From positions 1 through 64,000 of the forward strand of contig NZ_AZQN01000006.1 of the NCBI RefSeq assembly GCF_000566685.1: a DNA stretch of 64,000 nucleotides, given 5' to 3'. This document shows, piece by piece, positions 7,580 to 15,839 of the stretch. Origin of the DNA: Dyadobacter tibetensis Y620-1 (lineage in GTDB: Bacteria; Bacteroidota; Bacteroidia; Cytophagales; Spirosomataceae). The notes beneath the pieces are model-generated. The model made no database searches. It saw only the letters and a program-made list of their open reading frames with translations, and had not been told where the DNA came from. The position numbers and the translations under genes were made by a program. The stretch's first letter is position 1. Every line of letters begins with the position of its first letter.

Positions 7580-9283
7580 ATGAAAATTTCAAGCCTTATA
7601 CGCATCCTGATTTTATTACCAGTATTCTGGATAAGTAGCTGTAATGAAGAAGCTATATTAAAGGAAATTCCACTGGATTTTGCAAGTCCTGAAAATGCGT
7701 TCGTTACTAAAGAAGACTTTGATTTGGCAGTGAATGCACTGTACGATCTGACCAGAGGGATCCTGTCGGATGGCGAGCACAGACCACTCGATTATATTTA
7801 TGGGACAGATTTGGGGTATAATGCGGCACAACAACTCAACGAGCGATTCGGAAGTTATCCTGCGACGCTGACTCCCAACTCGGAGCAGGCACGTTTTCAC
7901 TGGCAACAGTATTACAAAATTATTTCGAGTGCTAATATTATTCTGAACAGATTGGAAACTTCAAGTTTGGGTCAAGATCAGAAAGTATTGATACAAGGGA
8001 AATCCCGACTATTCCGAGGCCTTGCTTACCGAAACCTCACACATCTTTACGGTGGGGTACCCCTTGAACTGGAAGAGGTGACCACTGATAAAAAAAATTA
8101 TGTGCGGGCTTCCAGGGAGGAAAGTTATCTGCAAGCCGTCGAAGATCTGGCCTTTGCAGCAGAAAATCTTCCTGAAATAGATAAGGTGAAAGATGGGGAA
8201 ATAACCAATTTAGCAGCCTTACATTTATTGGCAGAAACGTACCTAGCGCTGCAACAATTTGATAAAGCGGTACAGGCCGCTAGTCTTGTAATTGACGATC
8301 CGAATACGGCATTAATGACTTCTCGGTTTGGATCCCGGAGTACTGAGCCGGGAGATGTCTACTGGGATTTGTTTCGACGTTCTAATCAGAACCGCAGCGC
8401 AGGAAATAAAGAAGGAATTTGGGTTTTTCAATATGAGGTAGATTTGCTGGGAGGTGTCATAAAATCGTCGGCTAAGGAAGGGCCTCAGCTGGAGCGGGAT
8501 TGTGCGCCACGACCCTATAGTTTCCCTTATAAGGATCCAGCTGGTATTACTCCTTTTTTATCCTTGGGAGTATCCGACTACACAGGAGGCCGGGGCATTG
8601 GGCGATTCCGGGGGACAGACCATTTTGTCTATGGGATCTGGACGTTAGATTGGAAGGATATGCGAAATTCCGAATACAATTTCGTAAGAGATGTGAAGTT
8701 TAATAATCCAGCTTCGGAATGGTATGGGAGATGGATTTCCGAATTCGATATTTTTAAGCAGCGCACCGACGACACCATACGCAATTTTTATCCCTATCAG
8801 TCTAAAGTAACCACTCCGGGCAACCATCCCTTAGAGCTGTTTGTAGACCCGATATTAAAGACCTTAAATGCCTCTTCTGCCGGGACCACTTATACCGATC
8901 AATATTTTATTCGACTGGCGGAAACTTATTTAATCCGTGCAGAGGCCTATCTGGGAATGGGGAACACGAGCTTGGCAGCAGAGGATATAAACATTATTCG
9001 AAAAAGGGCCCAGGCTAAACTGGTAACGCCCGCACAGGTGTCGATCTCTTTTATTCTTGACGAAAGAATGCGGGAGCTAGGAGTAGAAGAAAAGCGAAGG
9101 TTGACTTTAAATAGACTGGGGTTGCTTTACGATCGAACGAGCAAATACTGTAACGGACATCCTACAGCAGCCAAATTCGGGGTTGATGTGGCTCCTTATC
9201 ATAATGTTTTTCCAATACCCTATTCTGAAATAGAAAGAAATACAGGCGCTATCCTCGAACAGAATCCCGGTTATGCCAACTAA
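7580..9283 (+). CDS. RagB/SusD family nutrient-uptake outer-membrane lipoprotein
   Basis: This 567-residue lipoprotein has a signal peptide with lipobox ISSC (Cys21). The SusD fold shows helical TPR-like repeats in the N-terminal half (LFRGLAYRNLTHLYGGVPL is the diagnostic SusD stretch). The C-terminal RagB region has the typical YLIRAEAYLGMGN and NIIRKRA motifs. It caps the SusC barrel encoded 20 bases upstream and binds the glycan at the cell surface. The sulfatase gene follows about 10 bases later, or overlaps if its first Met is used, so the three genes should be co-transcribed. Confidence 0.95.
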   Translation: MKISSLIRILILLPVFWISSCNEEAILKEIPLDFASPENAFVTKEDFDLAVNALYDLTRGILSDGEHRPLDYIYGTDLGYNAAQQLNERFGSYPATLTPNSEQARFHWQQYYKIISSANIILNRLETSSLGQDQKVLIQGKSRLFRGLAYRNLTHLYGGVPLELEEVTTDKKNYVRASREESYLQAVEDLAFAAENLPEIDKVKDGEITNLAALHLLAETYLALQQFDKAVQAASLVIDDPNTALMTSRFGSRSTEPGDVYWDLFRRSNQNRSAGNKEGIWVFQYEVDLLGGVIKSSAKEGPQLERDCAPRPYSFPYKDPAGITPFLSLGVSDYTGGRGIGRFRGTDHFVYGIWTLDWKDMRNSEYNFVRDVKFNNPASEWYGRWISEFDIFKQRTDDTIRNFYPYQSKVTTPGNHPLELFVDPILKTLNASSAGTTYTDQYFIRLAETYLIRAEAYLGMGNTSLAAEDINIIRKRAQAKLVTPAQVSISFILDERMRELGVEEKRRLTLNRLGLLYDRTSKYCNGHPTAAKFGVDVAPYHNVFPIPYSEIERNTGAILEQNPGYAN

Positions 9284-9293
9284 TTCAAGTAAT

Positions 9294-10829
9294 ATGCATT
9301 TTATACTCCCCAAATTTATTCTATCGGCAGCGTTGTTGGTCGGTGCATTAGGCTTTGCTTTTGTGGGTTCCAACACCACTCATCAACCCGGTAAACGTCC
9401 GAATATTCTCTTCGTGATTTCTGATGACCAGTCATTCGCCCATGCCTCAGCCTATGGTTTTAAAGCAATCAGTACCCCTGCTTTCGACAGGGTGGCTCGG
9501 GAAGGAGTATTGTTTACCAATGCCTTTGTGGCTTCTCCTGGGTGTAGCCCCTCACGGGCAGCTATTTTGACTGGGAAAAATTGTTGGCAAGTTGGCCCCG
9601 CAGGTACGCATGCGAGCACCTTTCCTCGAGACCTTCAAATATTTACGGATGTACTGCAGGATGCGGGGTATTTTGTGGGGCTTACGGGCAAGGGATGGGG
9701 ACCGGGAAAGGTTCTTGAGAGGGAGCACAATCCGGCTGGCAAACAATATGACCGCCATACCTTGACTGCCCCTAAAGGCATCAGTAATAATGACTATGCG
9801 GCGAATTTTCAGGACTTCTTCGAACAGAAATCTCCCAATCAACCTTTTTGTTTTTGGATGGGTGCCCAGGAGCCTCACCGTCGCTACCCCACTGGCATCG
9901 GTCAGCGTAGCGGAATGAAGCTTTCCGATGTTCAAGTCCCCAGCTTCTTGCCCGATCAGGATGAGGTAAAGTCCGATATGCTCGACTATCTATACGAAAT
10001 TCAATGGTACGATAACCATTTGGGAAAAATACTTTCATGGCTGGAAAAACAGGGAGAGCTAGAAAATACCCTCGTGGTGGTTACCTCGGATAATGGTATG
10101 CCCTTTCCCAGGGCAAAAGCGAACTGTTACGAATATGGAGTTCATGTGCCCCTAGCCATTCGGTGGGGGGCAAAGGTAAAGGGGGGGAGGGTCGTCAACG
10201 ATCTGGTGAGCAGCCTGGATTTTGCTCCCACTTTTTTGGATGCCGCTGGGATTAGCCAAAAGACCATGAAGCTTGAAGGTAGAAGTCTTATGAATATATT
10301 AAAAAGTAATCAGTCGGGGACTGTCGATAAAAAACGTACAGCCGTGTTTGCCTCACGTGAACGACATTCGTCCTCTCGATGGAATAATCATGGCTATCCT
10401 CAGCGTACCATCAGAAAGGCTCAGTTTCAGTACATCTGGAATGTGCATCCGGAACGTTGGCCTGCCGGGGCTCCCCAAAAATATGAAGAGGATGGTAGCC
10501 TCGGGCCCATGCATGGTGCTTATCACGATATTGATGATTTTGTGGAATCTCCTCTTAATATTTTAAGAGACCAGGCAGATATAGCCCCGTATTTTCATAT
10601 GGCAGTAGACAAGCGCCCAGCTGAGGAGTTATATGACATTCAGAACGATCCCGGATGCTTAAAGAATTTGGCTCAGGATCCGACTTTTGAAGGGATTAGG
10701 CGACAAATGGCTAAAGAGTTACAGGAATACTTGGTGAAAACACAGGACCCACGTACCACCTCCAACGGCGAAATTTTTGAGTCTTACATTCGATATAGCC
10801 CCATTAGAAAGTTTCCAAAGCCAGAATAA
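9294..10829 (+). CDS. Sulfatase, heparan N-sulfatase-like (S1 family)
   Basis: This is a type I sulfatase of 511 residues from the Met at 9294, which gives a clean signal peptide; an earlier ATG at 9273 overlaps susD by 11 bases. The signature CSPSRAAILTG is intact, with Cys84 expected to be converted to formylglycine. The calcium-binding Asp pair (VISDDQS, 44-45) is present, and further metal and active-site segments (GAQEPHRRYP, TSDNGMPFPRAK) resemble N-sulfoglucosamine sulfohydrolase (S1_8-like). It would remove sulfate from a glycan in the periplasm. It is the only degradative enzyme directly linked to this SusCD pair. N-sulfate specificity is inferred from resemblance and not certain. 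Confidence 0.88.
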   Translation: MHFILPKFILSAALLVGALGFAFVGSNTTHQPGKRPNILFVISDDQSFAHASAYGFKAISTPAFDRVAREGVLFTNAFVASPGCSPSRAAILTGKNCWQVGPAGTHASTFPRDLQIFTDVLQDAGYFVGLTGKGWGPGKVLEREHNPAGKQYDRHTLTAPKGISNNDYAANFQDFFEQKSPNQPFCFWMGAQEPHRRYPTGIGQRSGMKLSDVQVPSFLPDQDEVKSDMLDYLYEIQWYDNHLGKILSWLEKQGELENTLVVVTSDNGMPFPRAKANCYEYGVHVPLAIRWGAKVKGGRVVNDLVSSLDFAPTFLDAAGISQKTMKLEGRSLMNILKSNQSGTVDKKRTAVFASRERHSSSRWNNHGYPQRTIRKAQFQYIWNVHPERWPAGAPQKYEEDGSLGPMHGAYHDIDDFVESPLNILRDQADIAPYFHMAVDKRPAEELYDIQNDPGCLKNLAQDPTFEGIRRQMAKELQEYLVKTQDPRTTSNGEIFESYIRYSPIRKFPKPE

Positions 10830-10849
10830 AGCAAACGCTGATTTTTACT

Positions 10850-10876
10850 ATGAACGGTAGTCTACCTGCCGTTCAT
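10850..10876. terminator. Bidirectional terminator hairpin
   Basis: An 11-bp stem (ATGAACGGTAG with CTGCCGTTCAT, one G-T pair) encloses a five-base loop between the convergent sulfatase and AraC genes. T-rich sequence follows on the plus side (TTCCATTTCTTT) and AAAAAT precedes it, giving T on the minus side, so it can serve both genes. Confidence 0.75.
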
Positions 10877-10885
10877 TCCATTTCT

Positions 10886-11716
10886 TTAATGCCTCTGTCT
10901 ATATTTCATAGGGGAGAGCCCATGAAGTTCACTGAACTTTTTATGGAAAAACGGTAAAGACTCGTAGCCGCAGGCAAAACCTATCTGCGATACAGAGGCA
11001 TCACTGTCCAACAGCATGCGGGTGGCGATGTTGATGCGGTACTCGTTAAGAAAAGCAAAAAAGGGGCGGCCCATCATCTTAGTAAAAAATCGGGAAAAGG
11101 ATTGTTCGGACATGCTGACTAAATCTGCCAGCTCATTCAGATAAATTTTCCGATGAAAATTTTGCTCTACAAATTCATGAATCTTTGCCATACGGTTGCC
11201 ATATTCTGACGGTAAATCATTGATAAAGCTGGCTTCGGATAGCGTCTGATAGGGGCACTCTGTAAGGGTTATCAGTATTTTTAATAAAAACAGATAGCGG
11301 AAATGACCATCCAGCTCAGGTAGCCTTTTGACCATTTTGATAACGGGTTCTGTATGATTATGGTCAAATATAATCCCTTTCGCGGCCGCCTTAAGCAGGT
11401 CGTGAATAGGGGCAAGTTCAGGTACTTTCGGATAGGTAGCCAGGTCCCACTGCACTACAAACGACTGCGCATCATGCTTCTGATTGCTGCTATTTTTCCA
11501 ACAATGGGGGAGGTTCGAGCGTAGTAGTACCAATTCTCCCGGACGATAGGGGCCCACATAGTCGCCAATAAATTTGGTGCCCAAGCTCTCCTCTATGTAG
11601 GTCAACTCGTGTTGAGGATGAAAATGCCAGGGTGTTTCAAAATTCCTTTTTTTATAATGAAAGCTTACAATGCTCCTCTGGTCGCCAACGTATATGGGTT
11701 CTAAAATTGGTTTCAT
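10886..11716 (-). CDS. AraC family transcriptional regulator with cupin sensor
   Basis: This 276-residue protein has an N-terminal cupin-like domain (FHYKKRNFETPWHFHPQHEL with its HxH pair; RPGELVLLRSNLPHCW). The C-terminal AraC DNA-binding domain (about 175-276) carries two helix-turn-helix units (LNELADLVSMSEQSFSRFF and VSQIGFACGYESLPFFHKKF). It is encoded divergently from the P450 operon, with a 203-base shared intergenic region, so the P450, ferredoxin, reductase and dehydrogenase genes are its most likely targets. Cupin-type AraC sensors commonly bind sugars; the ligand here is unknown. Confidence 0.9.
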   Translation of the reverse strand: MKPILEPIYVGDQRSIVSFHYKKRNFETPWHFHPQHELTYIEESLGTKFIGDYVGPYRPGELVLLRSNLPHCWKNSSNQKHDAQSFVVQWDLATYPKVPELAPIHDLLKAAAKGIIFDHNHTEPVIKMVKRLPELDGHFRYLFLLKILITLTECPYQTLSEASFINDLPSEYGNRMAKIHEFVEQNFHRKIYLNELADLVSMSEQSFSRFFTKMMGRPFFAFLNEYRINIATRMLLDSDASVSQIGFACGYESLPFFHKKFSELHGLSPMKYRQRH

Positions 11717-11842
11717 ATGGCTTGCTCCCCATTTATCCGGGTCCTGGATTCTATCTCTTGTCGAGGATTTATATTCTATTTTGTAGTAAAAGGTTAAAAT
11801 TAAAGAAAAATTGAACAGAATTGTTTATAAAATGATCAAGTC

Positions 11843-11852
11843 TACATATGTA
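11843..11852. promoter_or_regulatory. Palindrome in the araC-P450 intergenic region
   Basis: TACATATGTA is a perfect 10-base palindrome between the divergent AraC and P450 genes, and a related ATACATAC occurs about 45 bases further on. It is a possible regulator site, but short AT-rich palindromes arise by chance. Confidence 0.25.
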
Positions 11853-11919
11853 TTGGGAATATTTAAGCTTCATCTTTGTATGGTGAAAATAAAATCATAT
11901 ACATACAAATTGGTACATT

Positions 11920-13080
11920 ATGAAGAATAGCGTGCTTCCGGACCCTTTTGCTAGTGCAAGAGAAAAGAGGGGTTTAGGTGAAATGGTCGACCAGAACGAT
12001 CCAGTGACGATGGTACTTCGGCATAAGGATGTGAGAAAATGTGCGCATCAATATAAGACCTTCAGTTCCGAAGATATACCGGGCAGGATTGTAGTTCCTT
12101 CGGAGGTAAATATCAGGGAAACGCGTCAGCTTCCCTTTGAACTGGATCCTCCCCGACATGGAACTTACCGGCAGCTACTCGAAGCATGGTTTAAGCGCCC
12201 TCTGCAAGCCGATTATCAGTCCATACTCAGGAAACAGATCGAGGAACTAATTGGTCAGGCTTTACTTCAGTCGCAGGTTGAAGTAGTGAGCGAGCTGGCT
12301 CTACCTATTCAGTCGCATGCCCTTACTTTGCTTCTCAATACCTCCCATGAAGAAGCACAGAAATGGATATCCTGGGGCACACATGTATTTCGTAGTGAAG
12401 GAGAGGCTTTGGACGGTGACAAGGCCATGGTTTTATATGATTATATAGATGAGCAGATCGAAAGGGCTGTTCTTCACCCAGGCCAGGATTTATATTCCGT
12501 ACTTCTGGCATCTGAAATAGATGGTCGAAAAATGACTAAGGAAGAGGTCAAGGGAGTTCTCGTTCTGACCTTTGCTGGGGGCCGTGATACGGTAATCAAT
12601 GCCGTTACCAATGCTATCGCTTATTTAGCCGACCATCCGGGCGCTTTAGAGCGCTTCCGCCAGGAACCTGAAATTATAGGTCGAGCGGTGGAAGAAATGA
12701 TTCGTTATTTCTCCCCTTTGACTCATATGGGCCGGGTCGTGAAAGAGGATACGCAAGTATGCGAACATGCTATAAAGGCAGATAGCCGTATTTCCCTGTG
12801 CTGGGCCTCGGCCAACAGGGATCCTGCTGTATTCGAAAATCCCGACGAAATTGTTCTGGACCGGAAGATCAACCCCCATGTTGGTTTCGGATTTAGCCAT
12901 CATAATTGTCTTGGAGCTACGCATGCCCGACAAATCATGAAAATTCTGCTTTCGACCTTGGCCGAGAAAGTGAGTACCATTCAAATACTGAAATGTAAAG
13001 AAAATATAGAGATGCTCAGCGACTTTCAAAGGAAGGTGGGTTACGATACTATTCAAGTGAAATTTAACGCAATAAAATAA
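11920..13080 (+). CDS. Cytochrome P450, candidate sugar O-demethylase
   Basis: This soluble bacterial P450 of 386 residues has all the class hallmarks: I-helix oxygen-binding motif AGGRDT (219-224), the ExxR pair (Glu259, Arg262 in EEMIR), and the heme loop FGFSHHNCLG with ligand Cys330. Its ferredoxin and ferredoxin reductase are encoded 10 and 328 bases downstream, so the electron chain is complete, and a Zn-alcohol dehydrogenase follows. This gene set, in a Bacteroidota polysaccharide-use setting, matches the P450 systems known to demethylate 6-O-methyl-D-galactose from red-algal porphyran (CYP236A type). The substrate here is inferred from context. No agarase or porphyranase gene is in the window, so another O-methylated sugar is possible. 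Confidence 0.88.
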   Translation: MKNSVLPDPFASAREKRGLGEMVDQNDPVTMVLRHKDVRKCAHQYKTFSSEDIPGRIVVPSEVNIRETRQLPFELDPPRHGTYRQLLEAWFKRPLQADYQSILRKQIEELIGQALLQSQVEVVSELALPIQSHALTLLLNTSHEEAQKWISWGTHVFRSEGEALDGDKAMVLYDYIDEQIERAVLHPGQDLYSVLLASEIDGRKMTKEEVKGVLVLTFAGGRDTVINAVTNAIAYLADHPGALERFRQEPEIIGRAVEEMIRYFSPLTHMGRVVKEDTQVCEHAIKADSRISLCWASANRDPAVFENPDEIVLDRKINPHVGFGFSHHNCLGATHARQIMKILLSTLAEKVSTIQILKCKENIEMLSDFQRKVGYDTIQVKFNAIK

Positions 13081-13090
13081 TTCTAGCACT

Positions 13091-13399
13091 ATGGCTCAAA
13101 TAACGTTTGTTACAAGCGACAACGATAGTATTACGCTTGAAGGTACCTCTGGATCGGTAATGTCCCTGGCGGTAGGCCATGGGGTAAAGGGAATAGATGG
13201 CGATTGTGGAGGAGTTTGTTCCTGCGCTACCTGCCATGTTTTCGTAGCTCCCGGCGATCTGGAAAAAACCGGTCCGGCCTCCGAAATAGAGACGGATATG
13301 TTGGAACTTGACGATAATGCTAACGAATTCAGTCGGCTTTGCTGCCAGATAGAAATAAGCGACGCAATAGATGGAATTGTATTAACGGTAGCCAAATAA
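13091..13399 (+). CDS. 2Fe-2S ferredoxin, adrenodoxin/putidaredoxin type
   Basis: This 102-residue ferredoxin has the vertebrate-type cluster pattern C-x5-C-x2-C plus a distant Cys: Cys39, Cys45 and Cys48 in CGGVCSCATC, and Cys85 in SRLCCQI. Two extra cysteines (43 and 84) lie next to ligands. It should carry single electrons from the FAD reductase encoded nine bases downstream to the P450 encoded just upstream. It is cytoplasmic, as no signal peptide is seen. Confidence 0.93.
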   Translation: MAQITFVTSDNDSITLEGTSGSVMSLAVGHGVKGIDGDCGGVCSCATCHVFVAPGDLEKTGPASEIETDMLELDDNANEFSRLCCQIEISDAIDGIVLTVAK

Positions 13400-13408
13400 C
13401 ATTTAAAA

Positions 13409-14659
13409 ATGTCAGCAACAGAGTCAAATGGTGGTAGATGTGTGGTGATTGGGGCGAGCCATGCCGGGGTAAACTTCGCCTTTGCCCTCCGCAAGGAAGG
13501 TTGGGAAGGTGAAATTCAGCTCTTCGATGCCGATCCAATGCGCCCATACCACCGACCACCACTTTCTAAAGCCTATTTGGCTGGCACAGACAAAATCGAG
13601 AAGAACCTGTTAAAGGCTGAGGAAAGCTATGAAAGAGAGAAGATTGATCTGCATTTGGGCATCAAGGTAGCAGCTATTAAACCTGGAGAAAGGACTATTC
13701 AGCTCGACGACGGGCGTAGGGTCGCCTACGACAAACTGGTACTTGCTACTGGTGCTAGGCCGCTGCTGCCTCCTATTGTTGGCATCGAAGCATGTAGCCG
13801 TGTATCAGTGTTAAGAACGGCTAGTGATGTCGAACATATCCGGAATAAAGTTAAGGAGCAAGTTTCGAGCAGGGTGGTCATTATTGGTGGTGGTTATATT
13901 GGTTTAGAGACTGCTTCTTCTCTAAGTAAAATGGGGGCCTCGGTAGTTGTCTTGGAAAGAGAGGAACGGATCCTGGCGCGGGTTACTGCACCCTTTATGT
14001 CCGATTATTTTCAACGGCTTCATGCAGCGCATGGCGTTTCCGTTCTGACTTCTAAGAACGTGGTATCTATTGGCTCGAGTAGGGAATGCGGGATAGTAAT
14101 CTGTGATGATGGGTCTCAGTACCCAGCCGAATTAGTGATAGTAGGAGTGGGCATCCAGGTTAATCAGGAGTTGGCAGAGCAGGCGGGCCTCATTGTAGAA
14201 AATGGAATTCGAGTCGATGGAAGGGCTCAGACAAGCGACCCGGCCATTTATGCTATTGGCGATTGTACCAATCATTTCAACCTGCATTATCAACGTTTTG
14301 TGCGGCTGGAGTCGGTTCAGAACGCTGTTGATCAGGCTAAAGTCGCCGCCGCAGCCATAGCAGGGAAGCAGCCAGTTTATGACGCCCTTCCTTGGTTTTG
14401 GTCCGATCAGTTCGACACGAAACTTCAGATCGCTGGTTTGTCGGCGGGATATAATAGGATCTTGACCAGGATAGAGCATGCGCATTGTTTCTCTGTCTGG
14501 TACTTTAAAGACGATACGCTGTTAGCAGTTGATGCGGTAAATCATGCGAAATCCTATGTGGTGGGAACTAAGTTGTTAAAGGATAAGCAGAAGGTAGATG
14601 TAGCCAGGTTAACCGATCGGAATATCGACCTTAAAGTGGCTAACCTCATTCTGGAATAG
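13409..14659 (+). CDS. FAD-dependent NAD(P)H:ferredoxin reductase
   Basis: This 416-residue reductase resembles putidaredoxin reductase and the rubredoxin reductase group. It has an N-terminal FAD-binding fold (VVIGASHAGVNFAFAL, then RPPLSKAYL), a central NAD(P)H-binding fold (VVIIGGGYIGLETASSLSK), the second FAD motif IYAIGDC, and a C-terminal reductase domain (PWFWSDQFDTKLQIAG). It passes electrons from NAD(P)H to the neighbouring ferredoxin for the P450. The gene order P450-ferredoxin-reductase with spacings near 10 bases indicates a single operon. Confidence 0.93.
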   Translation: MSATESNGGRCVVIGASHAGVNFAFALRKEGWEGEIQLFDADPMRPYHRPPLSKAYLAGTDKIEKNLLKAEESYEREKIDLHLGIKVAAIKPGERTIQLDDGRRVAYDKLVLATGARPLLPPIVGIEACSRVSVLRTASDVEHIRNKVKEQVSSRVVIIGGGYIGLETASSLSKMGASVVVLEREERILARVTAPFMSDYFQRLHAAHGVSVLTSKNVVSIGSSRECGIVICDDGSQYPAELVIVGVGIQVNQELAEQAGLIVENGIRVDGRAQTSDPAIYAIGDCTNHFNLHYQRFVRLESVQNAVDQAKVAAAAIAGKQPVYDALPWFWSDQFDTKLQIAGLSAGYNRILTRIEHAHCFSVWYFKDDTLLAVDAVNHAKSYVVGTKLLKDKQKVDVARLTDRNIDLKVANLILE

Positions 14660-14693
14660 TGTAGAGCAATAATATTTTTAAAAAAGAGAATTT

Positions 14694-15812
14694 ATGTCCA
14701 TACGGTCAAGAAGTGCCGTTGCCACGGGAGCGGGTAATTTTGTAATTGAAGAAGTATTCCTGAGCGATCCCAGATCCGACGAGGTGATTGTGAAAATGAA
14801 GGCGGCGGGTCTTTGCCATACCGATTACGATTCCTTGTCCTGGGGAAAGCCTATAGTGATGGGCCATGAAGGGGCGGGGATAATCGAAAGGGTAGGATCA
14901 GCAGTAGTCAATCTCAAACCGGGCGACCAAGTAATTCTTAACTGGGCAACACCCTGTTTACAGTGTTTTCAGTGTCAGGAAGGCAATCAGCATATCTGTG
15001 AGCGCCACTCTCCTGTGGTGGCCGGTGGTAACGGGCATACCCCTGGCCATGCTCATCTAACGAGTACCCGATGGAATGGAAACCCAATAGAGCGTTCTTT
15101 TAACCTCGGGACTTTAAGTGAATATACCTTGGTAAAAGAATCGGCAGTGGTGAAAGTAAATGAGGAAAATCTGAATTTTTCTGCTGCAAGCATCATCAGC
15201 TGTGGAGTTATGACGGGTTTTGGGTCTGTAGTTAATGCCGCCAGACTGATAGCAGGAAGTTCGGCGGTGGTATTGGGCTGTGGTGGTGTAGGCCTTAGCG
15301 TTATCAATGCCTGCCAGTTAGCCGGGGCAGCCCGGATAGTAGCGGTAGATATCAATCCTAACAAATTGGAAATGGCAAAGCAATTCGGCGCTACCGAGAG
15401 CATTCTTGCTCATAAAAAAGACATCGGATTAAACCAGGTGGCGCTACAGATAAAGGAACGCTTCGGGGGAAGAGGGGCAGATTATGCCTTCGAATGCACT
15501 GCTATACCTGCTCTTGGGGCAGCTCCATTGGCCATGATTCGAAATGCTGGAACAGCCATTCAGGTAAGTGGCATAGAAGAGGAAATAACAATCGATATGC
15601 GCCTCTTCGAATGGGACAAGATCTATATGAATCCCCTCTACGGGAAATGCCGTCCCCAAATAGATTTTCCAAAAATAATGGCACTCTATAGGAAGGGTGA
15701 TCTTAAACTGGATAAAATGATAACCCAACAATATACCCTCGACGACCTGCCGCAGGCCTTCGAGGATATGTTGTCAGGTAGAAATGCGAAGGGTGTAATC
15801 GTATTTGCCTAG
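14694..15812 (+). CDS. Zinc-dependent alcohol dehydrogenase (MDR family)
   Basis: This 372-residue medium-chain dehydrogenase has catalytic zinc ligands Cys41 (GLCHTD) and His58-Glu59 (GHEG). The four structural-zinc cysteines are Cys88, Cys91, Cys94 and Cys102, and an NAD-binding fold (VVLGCGGVGLSV, with acidic Asp in VAVDIN) favours NAD. It resembles class III / aryl-alcohol dehydrogenases. It starts 34 bases after the ferredoxin reductase. In known P450 sugar-demethylation clusters a Zn-alcohol dehydrogenase accompanies the P450 and is thought to handle formaldehyde or a sugar aldehyde, and the same role is likely here. Confidence 0.9.
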   Translation: MSIRSRSAVATGAGNFVIEEVFLSDPRSDEVIVKMKAAGLCHTDYDSLSWGKPIVMGHEGAGIIERVGSAVVNLKPGDQVILNWATPCLQCFQCQEGNQHICERHSPVVAGGNGHTPGHAHLTSTRWNGNPIERSFNLGTLSEYTLVKESAVVKVNEENLNFSAASIISCGVMTGFGSVVNAARLIAGSSAVVLGCGGVGLSVINACQLAGAARIVAVDINPNKLEMAKQFGATESILAHKKDIGLNQVALQIKERFGGRGADYAFECTAIPALGAAPLAMIRNAGTAIQVSGIEEEITIDMRLFEWDKIYMNPLYGKCRPQIDFPKIMALYRKGDLKLDKMITQQYTLDDLPQAFEDMLSGRNAKGVIVFA

Positions 15813-15839
15813 TAATCTGCACTGGCTGCGGTTGGCGAT

